From positions 1-48,588 of the forward strand of contig JAFZVQ010000076.1 of the NCBI GenBank assembly GCA_017617715.1: 48,588 nt of DNA, in the 5' to 3' direction. Of this stretch, positions 1-8,483 are shown in pieces. The notes beneath the pieces were generated by a model. The model was not told where the DNA came from and searched no databases. It saw only the letters and a program-made list of their open reading frames with translations. The position numbers and the translations under genes are program-made. Every line of letters begins with the position of its first letter. Position 1 is the first letter of the stretch. This stretch comes from Bacteroidales bacterium (GTDB lineage: Bacteria; Bacteroidota; Bacteroidia; Bacteroidales; UBA932).

Positions 1-930
1 CCCGCATGGCAGAACTCCCTGTTCGAGGACTTCTGCGAATTCGGCCTCGGCATGAGGCTCGGTTCCGAGCGCATACGCGAGACTGTCGCCGGCCTGATGA
101 GGAAGGGCCTCGCCTGCGAGTGCTGCACCCCCGATATGAAGGAACTCTTCCAGAAGTGGCTGGACAACCGCGGCGACTACGCAGTGACCCGCGAGGTGGC
201 CGACAAGCTCGTTCCCCTTATGGAGGCCTGCGGCTGCGACACCTGCAAGTCCCTGCTGGCTCTCAAGCAGTACATCCCGGCCCGCAGCCAGTGGATCTTC
301 GGCGGTGACGGCGCCTCCTACGACATCGGCTACGGCGGTCTGGACCACGTGCTTGCCAGCGGTGAGAACGTCAACATCCTGGTGCTCGACACCGAGGTCT
401 ATTCCAACACCGGCGGCCAGTCCTCAAAGGCTACTCCCGCAGGCGCAATCGCCAAATTCGCCGCTTCCGGCAAGAAGATACGCAAGAAGGATCTCGGCAT
501 GATGGCCATGAGCTACGGCTATGTCTATGTGGCCCAGGTGGCAATGGGTGCAAGCCCCGTCCAGTACATGAACGCCATCAAGGAAGCGGAGGCATACGAC
601 GGCCCGTCCCTCATCATCGCCTACGCTCCCTGTATCAACCACGGCCTCAAGGCCGGCATGGGTCTCAGCCAGAAGGAAGAGAAACTCGCCGTGGAGTGCG
701 GCTACTGGCACCTCTACCGCTACAACCCTCTCCTCGAAGAAGCCGGTAAGAACCCGTTCAGCCTCGACTCCAAGGAGCCCGATTGGACCAAGTTCCAGGA
801 CTTCCTCAAGGGCGAGGTCCGCTTCTCTTCGCTGAGCAAGCTCTATCCCGAATCCGCAGGAGAGCTCCTTGCCAAGACTGAAGAGTTCGCCAAGATACGC
901 TACAACACCTACAAGAAACTCTCAGAGTAA
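1..930 (+). CDS. nifJ: Pyruvate:ferredoxin oxidoreductase, C-terminal part (5' truncated by window edge)
   Basis: C-terminal 309 residues of a homodimeric pyruvate:ferredoxin (flavodoxin) oxidoreductase, which decarboxylates pyruvate to acetyl-CoA and reduces ferredoxin in the cytoplasm of anaerobes. The reading frame is open to base 1 (first residues PAWQNSLFEDFCEFGLGM), so the start and the domains for pyruvate binding and the first iron-sulfur clusters lie outside the window. Visible are the cysteine pairs of the domain VI region (CECC, then CGCDTC) and the thiamine-diphosphate site GDGASYDIGYGGLDH followed by DTEVYSNTGGQ, which is the family signature. The C-terminus looks complete. A strong intrinsic terminator follows 16 nt after the stop, so the gene is transcriptionally separate from its downstream neighbour. 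The identification is firm; the true length of the gene is unknown here. Confidence 0.96.
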   Translation, partial: PAWQNSLFEDFCEFGLGMRLGSERIRETVAGLMRKGLACECCTPDMKELFQKWLDNRGDYAVTREVADKLVPLMEACGCDTCKSLLALKQYIPARSQWIFGGDGASYDIGYGGLDHVLASGENVNILVLDTEVYSNTGGQSSKATPAGAIAKFAASGKKIRKKDLGMMAMSYGYVYVAQVAMGASPVQYMNAIKEAEAYDGPSLIIAYAPCINHGLKAGMGLSQKEEKLAVECGYWHLYRYNPLLEEAGKNPFSLDSKEPDWTKFQDFLKGEVRFSSLSKLYPESAGELLAKTEEFAKIRYNTYKKLSE

Positions 931-946
931 TTGTAGAATTCATAGA

Positions 947-980
947 GAAGGCCGGCAAACGATTGCCGGCCTTCTTTATT
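947..980 (+). terminator. Intrinsic terminator of nifJ
   Basis: A perfect 12-bp inverted repeat (947-958 with 963-974, arms GAAGGCCGGCAA and TTGCCGGCCTTC) closes a 4-nt loop and is followed by a T-rich run, TTTATTTTA. It lies just after the nifJ stop and just before the promoter of the next gene. It is the only convincing Rho-independent terminator seen in the window. Confidence 0.92.
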
Positions 981-994
981 TTATCAAAAACGAT

Positions 995-1002
995 TATCTT
1001 TG
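995..1002 (+). promoter_or_regulatory. Bacteroidota -7 box (TATCTTTG)
   Basis: Exact match to TAnnTTTG, placed 7 nt before the ATG at 1010 and 19 nt before the preferred ATG at 1022. No good -33 TTTG is seen at the usual 19-21 nt spacing. Transcription would begin at about 1006-1009. Confidence 0.7.
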
Positions 1003-1021
1003 CGAATAAATGATATCAGAT

Positions 1022-1789
1022 ATGACAAAGTACATCTTAGCGGCAGTGCTGCTTTTCGCCTCTGCATTCAACGCCATGGCCGACGATCTCATCACCAGGC
1101 TCAACGGCGAGGAAATCAAGGCCAAAGTCATTGAAATAGGCGACAACACAGTGAAATACAAGCGCATGGACAATCCCAACGGACCAGTCTACACCTTGTC
1201 CTTGTCCGAGGTCCAGTCCATAGCGTATGAAAACGGCCTGGTCGAAAACTACAACGAGCCCGTCCAGGAGCCGAAGCACTACGTCATAGAATCGTACGAT
1301 GTACGCTACAGGGACATTTCATCCAGATATAACCCCAGGAACTACAGGGCGGAAAGCGACGATCCCTACATCCCGGCCCTGTCAGGCATCGCTTCTTTCT
1401 GCATCCCCGGCCTGGGCCAGTGCATCGACGGTGAGTGGGGCCGCGGCCTGGGAATCATGACCGTCAATGTTGGCTTCGGCCTGCTGGAACTGACGGAAGC
1501 ATCCCTGATGTTTTACTCAGCCGCCGACGGTTCCTCCTACTACAGGGACAACGGAATGACTTCCCCCAGGGCCAATGCCCTTTTCGGCGCATCCTTCTGC
1601 GCCGCTTTGCTGACCATGACCGCCCAGTGCGCCTTCAACATATGGAACATATGCGACGCGGTCAACATCGCGAAGGTGAAAAACATGTATTATCAGGATG
1701 TGCGGGTGGCTCCCCAGCTGGCGTTCACCCCTTCGTTCTCCAACGGCCTCCAGCCCACCGCAGGGCTCAGCCTGACGCTCAGTTTCTAG
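1022..1789 (+). CDS. Secreted or membrane protein of unknown function (Bacteroidota-type)
   Basis: 255-residue protein with a signal peptide (MTKYILAAVLLFASAFNAMA) followed by a short domain of the type ITRLNGEEIKAKVIEIG...VKYKR...GPVYTLSLSEV. This opening is common in small Bacteroidota secreted proteins. From about residue 120 comes a glycine-rich hydrophobic stretch (IPGLGQCIDGEWGRGLGIM) and two likely membrane segments. I do not know its function. An ATG at 1010 is in frame and 4 codons earlier. I prefer 1022 because it gives a clean signal peptide and a short leader after the -7 box at 995-1002. The gene stands alone behind its own promoter. Its last 11 nt overlap the 3' end of the convergent M28-like gene. 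Confidence 0.75.
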   Translation: MTKYILAAVLLFASAFNAMADDLITRLNGEEIKAKVIEIGDNTVKYKRMDNPNGPVYTLSLSEVQSIAYENGLVENYNEPVQEPKHYVIESYDVRYRDISSRYNPRNYRAESDDPYIPALSGIASFCIPGLGQCIDGEWGRGLGIMTVNVGFGLLELTEASLMFYSAADGSSYYRDNGMTSPRANALFGASFCAALLTMTAQCAFNIWNICDAVNIAKVKNMYYQDVRVAPQLAFTPSFSNGLQPTAGLSLTLSF

Positions 1790-2615
1790 AGACCAGCCAG
1801 CAGCGAATCAGTTCGGCACGCCTCTGCAGGACTTCATAGTCGAGCGTAGCAGGCGTGTCGTCCACTTTATTGGTGTTCATGGTGATGCCCGAAGTGAACA
1901 TCACGGCGGGTATCCCCTTTCGCAGGAAAGGCGCCTGGTCGGAAATCCTGCTGTAGAAATAATCGGTGAAGCCTTTGCTACGGTAGTAGTCGTAGTAAAG
2001 CCTCAGCCGCGGGCCGGAGTTGGCGGCTTCAAGCTGCTTCTCGTATGGCTTGCCGCCCAGGGCGATAAGGAAATCGGGCCGGTACTTGTTGGGCGGGGCG
2101 AGCGTGCTGCCCACCGTGTCGATATTCACTGCCATTGACAGCTTGTACGGCAGGCCCGCAAATGCCTCTGCCCCGGCAAGTTTCTCAGAATAGCCGTCAA
2201 GCGCAGCGAATATGAAATTGCCGCCGCAGTCCTTGAGCTCTTCAGCCAGATACAGCAACACCGCCACCCCGGAAGCATTGGCGTCCGCTCCCGGGTACAC
2301 CGTGCAGTCTATAACACCTATTCCGTCGTAGTGCGCGCACACAAGCACGTATTGGTCGGACTTGGGATTGCCCTTGCAAACTGCATAGACATTGCGTCCC
2401 AGGCCCTTCTGGGTGGTGAAACACTGGTAGCGGACATCGTAGCCGCACTGCTGGAAACGCCTCGTCAGATAAAAGGAAGCCTCGGCCGCGCCGCGTGCAG
2501 CATGTCCCCTGCCTTCCAGCAGAGGATCGGCAAGATGCCCGAGGTCTTCCCTGATTCCGGCGACTGCCGCCGGGGAAAGCAGGAAAGACGCGGCAAGCGC
2601 GGCAATTATTTTCAC
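1779..2615 (-). CDS. M28-family zinc peptidase homologue with degenerate active site
   Basis: 278-residue secreted protein with a signal peptide (MKIIAALAASFLLSPAAVAG), so an N-terminal GTG start at 2615 is chosen; no ATG fits. The fold of M28 aminopeptidases is recognisable: AHYDG (H95), GADANASG (D111), NIDTVG (D166) and the C-terminal SDQAPFLRKGIPAVMF. Compared with the family, the catalytic and zinc-binding Glu-Glu pair appears as Tyr142-Ser143 (in LDGYSEKLAG). The last zinc ligand, normally His in SDHxPF, is Gln227. Three of the six key residues therefore look changed, suggesting a pseudo-enzyme or a binding protein; this is inference from motif alignment by eye. The gene is divergent from the TPR gene with abutting promoters, and convergent with the gene at 1022. 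Confidence 0.82.
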   Translation of the reverse strand: MKIIAALAASFLLSPAAVAGIREDLGHLADPLLEGRGHAARGAAEASFYLTRRFQQCGYDVRYQCFTTQKGLGRNVYAVCKGNPKSDQYVLVCAHYDGIGVIDCTVYPGADANASGVAVLLYLAEELKDCGGNFIFAALDGYSEKLAGAEAFAGLPYKLSMAVNIDTVGSTLAPPNKYRPDFLIALGGKPYEKQLEAANSGPRLRLYYDYYRSKGFTDYFYSRISDQAPFLRKGIPAVMFTSGITMNTNKVDDTPATLDYEVLQRRAELIRCWLVSRN

Positions 2616-2645
2616 AAGACCCTTCAATTCGGCACGATAAATGAT

Positions 2646-2653
2646 TATCTTTG
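2646..2653 (+). promoter_or_regulatory. -7 box of the TPR gene (TATCTTTG)
   Basis: Exact TAnnTTTG, with a weak TTC at 2623-2625 at 20-nt spacing. It directly abuts the opposite-strand -7 box at 2654-2661. It lies 8 nt before the chosen GTG start at 2662, so an ATG at 2641, upstream of the box, cannot be the start. Confidence 0.72.
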
Positions 2654-2683
2654 CAAATGTAGTGAAAAAGTTTCTCCTTGCAA
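2654..2683 (-). promoter_or_regulatory. -33/-7 promoter of the M28-like gene (TTG-N19-TACATTTG)
   Basis: On the minus strand TTG (2683-2681) is followed by 19 nt and the exact -7 box TACATTTG (2661-2654). Transcription would start at about 2650-2647, giving a leader of about 33 nt to the GTG at 2615. The -33 element lies inside the TPR coding sequence. Confidence 0.75.
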
Positions 2684-4704
2684 TAGCGATACTCTTCGCT
2701 TTCCTGCCTCCCGCCCTTGCCCAATACGACAAGGACGTCTTCAAGATGCGCGGCCGCCTCGCATTGCAGGACGGGAAATACAGCCAGGCCATCGAGCATT
2801 TCAACATCCTCGCCCGCCTCGACTCCACGGACTACTGGTGCTTCTTCTTCAGGGGCATCGCCAAATACAACCTGGGCGACATCCGCGGAGCCCAGTCCGA
2901 CTTCAACCGCTCCGTCCGGCTCAATCCCGTGTTTACGAACGGATACCACTATCGTGCCATCACGGAAAGCCGGACCGGCGACTACGAAAAAGCCTTCGAC
3001 GATTTCGACAAGGCGATAAGCCTGCGTCCCGGTTTCATCGGCCTCTACTACAGCCGCGGCGTGACCAATTTCCTCGCCCAGCGTTTCCCCGAGGCCGTCA
3101 CGGATTTCAACCGCTACATAGCCAAGGAAGGCAAGGATCCGTCCGCCTATCTCAACCGGGGAGCCTCATATCTGTTCCTCGGCGACACCCTGAAGGCGCT
3201 GGACGACTACAACAAAGCCATCAAGCTGGACCGCTTCGAGCCGGAGTGCTACGTGCGCCGCGGCCGTCTCTATGCGGCCCAGGAGCGATTCCCCGAGGCC
3301 CTAGAGGACATGTCCAAGGCCATAGACCTGGACAGCACCAACACCTTCGCCTTCTTCAACAGGGCCCTGCTGCAATATGAGCTCCACGACTACAACGCCG
3401 CCATGCGCGACCTCAACCGCGTGCTCAAGGACGAACCCGGCAACGCCCTGACTCTCTACAACCGGTCCCTGCTCTACGCCCAGGTGGGCGATTTCACCAG
3501 CGCCCTTGAAGACATGGACCACGTCATCAACATCAACCCCCGCAACGTCCTTGCCTACTTCAACCGCGCCGCTTTCTTCATGGAAATGGGGCGCTACCGC
3601 GACGCCCTCGCCGACTACGACCGCGCAATCGAGCTCTATCCGGACTTCGCCAAGGCCTACCTGAACCGTTCGTATGTCGAGAACCGCCTTGGCATGATGA
3701 AGGAATCGCGGGCCGACTACAAGACGGCGCAGCGCAAGGTCGGGGAATACCGGGCCAAAAACGCCAGCGGCGAAGCCTCGTTTGCCGACACCACCCGTAA
3801 ATACAACGCCCTGCTGGCCCTGGATGCCGATTTCGCGAAGAAAGACTTCGACAACGAACTCCTCCAGCACCGCGACATAGACATACGCCTCCGCCCGCTC
3901 TACAAGTTCAAGCTTGCAGCGCACAGGGAAGCACGCAACACCGCGCTCAGCAACCGCTACGAGAATCTCCTGCTCGACCGCTTCACAGACGCCGTGCCCG
4001 TGCCGGTGGTCGTGTCCAACAGCGACAGCCTCGTCACGCTCAAGCTCGTCAAATCCCTCTCCTCCGTGCTCGCAGGCGACAACAGCAGCGGCGCCGGCAA
4101 GGTGGAGCTCTCCCCTTCCGAGACCTTCTTCATAAAGGGCATCTACGACGTGCAGCAGAAGAACTACACCGGAGCGTTGAGCTGGTTCGACAAGGCCGTG
4201 TCGGCTGCGGAAGGCGACGCGGAGCGCGACCGCTACGCCCGCTACTACAAGGCTTTCTACCTGATGAACAGGGGCGTACTGCGGGCTGAGATGATAGAAT
4301 TCATCGCCTCCCTGGAAGGCAACGTGCAGACTCTGGCAATGGACGACAAGGGCGCCACCAGGGCCCGCGTATCCGACCGCGTGGCCCGCACATACGACTA
4401 TTCGGAGGCAATCGAGGACATGCAAGCCGCCACTGAAATAGTGCCCGACATACCATATCTCTACTTCAACCTCGGCAACCTCTACTGCCTTAGCGGAGAG
4501 ATGGTCGGAGCCATCGACGGATACACCCAAGCCATCAAGCTCTACCCCTACATGGGCGACGCCTACTTCAACAGGGGCCTGGTGCTTATCTACGTGAAAG
4601 ACAAGGAGAAAGGATGCATCGACCTGTCCATGGCAGGCTCGCTGGGCATCAAGGACGCCTACGGAGTCATCGATAAATTCTGCAAGAACGATGAGCAGCG
4701 TTAA
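2662..4704 (+). CDS. Secreted tetratricopeptide repeat protein
   Basis: 680-residue protein with a signal peptide (MKKFLLAIAILFAFLPPALAQ). About ten consecutive TPR units follow in the first 390 residues, recognisable by repeated patterns such as AYFNRAAFFMEMGRYRDALADYDRAIELYP. A less repetitive middle of about 200 residues is followed by a final group of about three TPRs near the C-terminus. It is expected in the periplasm or at the outer membrane as a protein-binding scaffold; no enzymatic motif is seen. The start is the GTG at 2662. The ATG at 2641 lies upstream of the -7 box and would spoil the signal peptide. Its stop overlaps the start of the metallo-hydrolase by 14 nt, so the two are probably translationally coupled. 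The binding partner is unknown. Confidence 0.88.
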   Translation: MKKFLLAIAILFAFLPPALAQYDKDVFKMRGRLALQDGKYSQAIEHFNILARLDSTDYWCFFFRGIAKYNLGDIRGAQSDFNRSVRLNPVFTNGYHYRAITESRTGDYEKAFDDFDKAISLRPGFIGLYYSRGVTNFLAQRFPEAVTDFNRYIAKEGKDPSAYLNRGASYLFLGDTLKALDDYNKAIKLDRFEPECYVRRGRLYAAQERFPEALEDMSKAIDLDSTNTFAFFNRALLQYELHDYNAAMRDLNRVLKDEPGNALTLYNRSLLYAQVGDFTSALEDMDHVININPRNVLAYFNRAAFFMEMGRYRDALADYDRAIELYPDFAKAYLNRSYVENRLGMMKESRADYKTAQRKVGEYRAKNASGEASFADTTRKYNALLALDADFAKKDFDNELLQHRDIDIRLRPLYKFKLAAHREARNTALSNRYENLLLDRFTDAVPVPVVVSNSDSLVTLKLVKSLSSVLAGDNSSGAGKVELSPSETFFIKGIYDVQQKNYTGALSWFDKAVSAAEGDAERDRYARYYKAFYLMNRGVLRAEMIEFIASLEGNVQTLAMDDKGATRARVSDRVARTYDYSEAIEDMQAATEIVPDIPYLYFNLGNLYCLSGEMVGAIDGYTQAIKLYPYMGDAYFNRGLVLIYVKDKEKGCIDLSMAGSLGIKDAYGVIDKFCKNDEQR

Positions 4705-5503
4705 GTTCAAGTCCTTCTCCTCGGGAAGTTGCGGCAACTGCTACTTCCTTGGCCTTTTTCCGGAAGAGGGCCGGCGCTGCGAAGCCGGAATAATCATAGA
4801 CGCCGGAGTGAGCCCGAGACGCCTGAAAAAGGAGCTTCAGTCCGACGGCCTCTGCTTTGAGGATTTCAGCGCAGTGCTCGTGACCCACGACCATCTGGAC
4901 CATATCCGCTCCCTCGGCTCTTTCTGCAAGCATATCCGGAAACCTGTCTGGGCCACGGAGAATCTCCATCGGGCGCTTTCCCGCCACAGCATGACACGCG
5001 GGCAGGTGACCGACTACCGCATGCCCCTGCTTGAGAACCGCTGGAACGACGTCGTGCCCGGACGCATCAAGGCCCGCTACTTCGTCGTGCCCCACGATGC
5101 CAGCGAGACCGTGGGCTACGCGATCCTGCTCGACGATTATAAATTCGTCATAATGACCGACATAGGCAGGATGACCGAGGAGGCCGTGAACTGGGCCCGG
5201 CAGGCCGATACCGTGGTGATAGAAAGCAACTACGATCCGGAAATGCTCCGCACCGGCCCCTATCCCCCGGACCTTCAGAAACGAATTCGCGACGGCCATG
5301 GCCACCTTTCAAACCCTGAATGCGCGCAGGCCATCAAGGCTTTCAACCACAGCGGCCTGTCCCATATCTTCCTCTGCCACTTGAGCGAGCACAACAACAC
5401 TCCGGAACTCGCCTACAGCGAGAGCCTGCCTTTCGCCGGCTCCGCATCCCTGGCGCCTCTTCCGCGCCAGACGGCTTCTCCGCTGATTATACTGCGTCCA
5501 TGA
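4691..5503 (+). CDS. Metallo-beta-lactamase-fold hydrolase (YycJ/WalJ-like)
   Basis: 270-residue cytoplasmic protein of the metallo-beta-lactamase superfamily. The opening SFSSGSCGNCYFL and the metal-binding motif THDHLDH (H66, H68, D70, H71) are typical of the YycJ/WalJ branch, whose members are probable nucleases or phosphodiesterases. Later metal ligands are seen in PHDASETVGY (His), IMTDIGRM (Asp) and LCHLSEHNN (His). Length is normal for the family. It overlaps the TPR gene by 14 nt and forms a two-gene operon with it. At the other end it overlaps the convergent amidase gene by 17 nt. The exact substrate cannot be read from the sequence. Confidence 0.9.
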   Translation: MSSVKFKSFSSGSCGNCYFLGLFPEEGRRCEAGIIIDAGVSPRRLKKELQSDGLCFEDFSAVLVTHDHLDHIRSLGSFCKHIRKPVWATENLHRALSRHSMTRGQVTDYRMPLLENRWNDVVPGRIKARYFVVPHDASETVGYAILLDDYKFVIMTDIGRMTEEAVNWARQADTVVIESNYDPEMLRTGPYPPDLQKRIRDGHGHLSNPECAQAIKAFNHSGLSHIFLCHLSEHNNTPELAYSESLPFAGSASLAPLPRQTASPLIILRP

Positions 5504-8483
5504 ACCCCGGGAAGCGCAAATCCGAAGGGGTGAAATAAAGGAAACCGAACTGATAGCTGCCGGGGCTGTCCGCGGTGCCGTACAGGCCGAAGAACTCCAG
5601 CGCATCCCGGATCACGCGGTCCCGGTCCGGATCGTGCTTGAGGCATTCCAGCGGCACTCCGAACGACACTACCTTATATGTGTCGGTATGATAGCGCACA
5701 GCCGCCGGCACACCGGAGCCGCCATAGCGCAGCCACACGGAACCTCCTGAATCAGCGGCAGTTATACCATCCGGCTCAGGCACGGCATAGAACTCGGAAT
5801 TCAATGTATGGTAGAACGGCATGTCGGCAAGCATGCCTATGTTGGTGCCATGGGAAGTCACGTATCGGAATCCCAGCACCTTCTGCACAAACTCCTGCGT
5901 CTGCTCGCCGGCAGCCTCTTTCTTCCTGACTCCGTAGACATTGCCCCACACATCCGTGGCTATACGGGAGCCGGACACAATCACATTTCCGCCCCTGCGC
6001 GTCCATGCCGTAAGCGCCGTCTGCATAGACTTGGGGAACACCTTGAAGCGGGCCGGGAAGGCCCCGCGTCCGGATTTGGTGGTCAGCTGGGCGCCGCAGA
6101 TAAGGTCGAGGGTGCGGTAGGAGGCCGCAAGGGTGGTATCAGCGCAGAAAGCTTCGGAGGACATGGAGCAGAACGGGAAGCCGAGCCGCAGCATGGAGGC
6201 TCCGTGGACCGACGGATAATCAAACGAGTTGCCGGCGATCTGCTGGCCAGCCCTGTCGGAGAATGAGCCGCCGAAACCGGGAGCGTCGTCGCTCTCCCAT
6301 TTCAGCGGGCGTGTGAATTCATAATTCTCGCCGATATAAGTGATGTCGCTCAGATAAGGCATACCGTTGTCCAGCCTGGATTCGAATCCGGCATATCCGG
6401 GAGTATCTATCCACGCGGGCGCTGCGACGCGGTCGAAATTATTGACAATCAGCACCGTCCCGCCCCTCTTCTGAAGCGGCACGCCAACTGAAAGGATCTC
6501 CGAGGGGAAGCTGCTGCCGCCTTCATTCCAGGCCACGACCTTGTAGGAATACAGGTGCCCGGACTCGATCTGCATGTACGCCTCGGGGTCGGTCACGTAC
6601 ACCCCTTCGTCGAAGGCGCCGTCGTCGACGCGGGTAAAGACGGTGTAGCCCTTGGAGCGGGCCGTGGGCTCAAGCTGGTCGCGCGTGGGCTGCCAGCGCA
6701 GGCACACGGTGGTGTCGGTCTCCAGCGTGGCAGAGAAAGCGTGGACCGGCAGAGGCTGGACAGTGTAGTTCACCCCGTAACGGCTTGACAGATACTTCAA
6801 TATGCCTTTATATACGGCGCGGCTCACGTTGAAGCGGAACGAGGGATCCAGGCCGTACTTCATGTCGGCGAAGTTCTGGTGCGACAGAAGTTCCAGCAGC
6901 ATTGCCGGAAAATCGGGCGTACGGGACTCGCTGTAGGAGCGGTCCCAGAGCTGGCGGCGCTGCCAGGCAGGCTCGAAACCGGTACGTATGTCTTCAACTA
7001 TCTGTGTCTGCACGAAATCGGCATAGGTGCGCGAAGTCATCCGCTCCCCGCCGTCTGTGAACTTGCGGGCGTTTTCGTTCTTGAGCGTGTAGATTGACAG
7101 CGTGCCCACTATACTGTCGTTGGGAGTCACTCCTGCGTCGGTGTGGAAGGCCAGCGAGCAGTCGAACGGTATGCCCTTCTTGTCCTTCATCATGTTGGCC
7201 CAGGCGCCGCGGGTGGCGTAGTCGTTGGTGTAATCCGTTTCCCATGCGCGAAGGGTGCTGTCGGCACCGGCCCAGGGCATCCAGTATGATGCGCCTTCGG
7301 CAAACGACGGCATGCCGGACACGCGCCCGCCCCTGCGTATCTTGCCCATGCCTCCGCCGAAGCGCACTGCGTCGGCGGTGACGGTCTCCCCTGCGCCTCC
7401 TTTGTTTTCAAGTTCCACGTAGCCGTCGGAGCCGGGAGCGAACTCAAAGGTGCCGAGGTATATCCAAGTGCCGCCGCCCTTGCGCTGGTCCACCAGGAAT
7501 TCGGTGTCACCGCCAAGGTGGTGCACCTTATAGCGGGCCGAGCGGGTGTTGGTGCGTAGGTAGTAATAGCTCACATACACGGCGTAGGAGCCCCTTTCCG
7601 GAATAGTGGGGGTCCAGCGGGCAAAGGAGGACGGTGTCACGCTGCAGGCCGCCTTGCGCGCCGTGCCCATACGGAAGGGATTGTCGGTGATTTCGTACTC
7701 CTGCTTGAGGTCGGCAAAGCCGGTGCCGGCTGTCTCCCATGTGCCGGTTTCGGAATAATCACCGTGGGTGCGCACCGCGAACGTAGGCTCACGCACGAAG
7801 CAGGAATCGTTGTCGCAGACTACTTCCCGGCGCTGGATATCGCGTTCGCGGGGAGTGAGCACGCAGGCGCCGGCATTCTCAAGCATGGGGATAAGATACT
7901 GAAGCACATAGCTTTGCGTGTACATATCCTCTACCGTGCGATGCAGGGTGGCACGCTGCCAGCGCCAGAGGTCCTGCTGCTCGTTGTAGTACAGGCCATG
8001 GCTCTGCCACAACACTATGTGCCGGCCGCTGAGGCCGCGGGTGATGCGTCTCGCCCCTTCGCGGCGCACCAGGGGGATGCGTGCCGAGGGCTTGACAGAA
8101 TAGCGGAAAGAAACGGGCTTCCCGTCGTTGCCTATCCGGGGCGTCTCCAGGTCTTCAAGCCTGCAACCCGCTGTCATATATGAACCTACGGTATGGCCTT
8201 GAAGGGTTTTCTCCCCTTCCTTGTTGAATTCGCCGAGGAACCATAATATGTCGTCGTTATGCCAGGGGTAGTCTGCAAGATTGTTGCTGAAATATAGGTC
8301 GAGAGACTCGCCGCGCAGGTAGATCTTCTCCAGATTCACACAGGACTTCACCTTGAACCTGCGGTTGCAGCGGGCTGTCAGCGTGTCGCACACGACTTTG
8401 AAGTCTGCGGCGCGCGGCACCCCTTGCGCATGGAGCGGAGCAAGGGCCATCAACAGGCACAACGACAAGAATAACTTACGCAT
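5487..8483 (-). CDS. Secreted zinc N-acetylmuramoyl-L-alanine amidase-like protein with golvesin-like insert
   Basis: 998 residues with a signal peptide (MRKLFLSLCLLMALAPLHAQ). The region 140-575 reads as an Amidase_3 fold: His162 (WQSHGLYYN), Glu185 (TVEDMYTQ), His447 (LAFHTDAG) and Glu531 (MLLELLSHQNF) match the usual zinc ligands and catalytic glutamate of wall amidases. Between the second and third of these sits a golvesin C-terminal-like beta domain (about 240-375; PTIPERGSYAVYVSYYY, then ADAVRFGGG). A fibronectin type III domain follows (about 578-670). The last 320 residues resemble a class I amidotransferase-like fold; I am not sure of this. Such proteins are often labelled xanthan lyase in databases, which the motifs do not support. 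It probably acts on peptidoglycan or another glycopeptide in the periplasm. It is the last gene of the 16-gene train and overlaps the VanZ gene by 8 nt. Confidence 0.82.
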   Translation of the reverse strand: MRKLFLSLCLLMALAPLHAQGVPRAADFKVVCDTLTARCNRRFKVKSCVNLEKIYLRGESLDLYFSNNLADYPWHNDDILWFLGEFNKEGEKTLQGHTVGSYMTAGCRLEDLETPRIGNDGKPVSFRYSVKPSARIPLVRREGARRITRGLSGRHIVLWQSHGLYYNEQQDLWRWQRATLHRTVEDMYTQSYVLQYLIPMLENAGACVLTPRERDIQRREVVCDNDSCFVREPTFAVRTHGDYSETGTWETAGTGFADLKQEYEITDNPFRMGTARKAACSVTPSSFARWTPTIPERGSYAVYVSYYYLRTNTRSARYKVHHLGGDTEFLVDQRKGGGTWIYLGTFEFAPGSDGYVELENKGGAGETVTADAVRFGGGMGKIRRGGRVSGMPSFAEGASYWMPWAGADSTLRAWETDYTNDYATRGAWANMMKDKKGIPFDCSLAFHTDAGVTPNDSIVGTLSIYTLKNENARKFTDGGERMTSRTYADFVQTQIVEDIRTGFEPAWQRRQLWDRSYSESRTPDFPAMLLELLSHQNFADMKYGLDPSFRFNVSRAVYKGILKYLSSRYGVNYTVQPLPVHAFSATLETDTTVCLRWQPTRDQLEPTARSKGYTVFTRVDDGAFDEGVYVTDPEAYMQIESGHLYSYKVVAWNEGGSSFPSEILSVGVPLQKRGGTVLIVNNFDRVAAPAWIDTPGYAGFESRLDNGMPYLSDITYIGENYEFTRPLKWESDDAPGFGGSFSDRAGQQIAGNSFDYPSVHGASMLRLGFPFCSMSSEAFCADTTLAASYRTLDLICGAQLTTKSGRGAFPARFKVFPKSMQTALTAWTRRGGNVIVSGSRIATDVWGNVYGVRKKEAAGEQTQEFVQKVLGFRYVTSHGTNIGMLADMPFYHTLNSEFYAVPEPDGITAADSGGSVWLRYGGSGVPAAVRYHTDTYKVVSFGVPLECLKHDPDRDRVIRDALEFFGLYGTADSPGSYQFGFLYFTPSDLRFPGFMDAV

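Noticed and set aside
5504-5560. Possible terminator hairpin in the amidase 3' region after the metallo-hydrolase stop
   Set aside because: CCCCGGG and nearby GGGG can pair only poorly, and no T-run follows, so no terminator is called.
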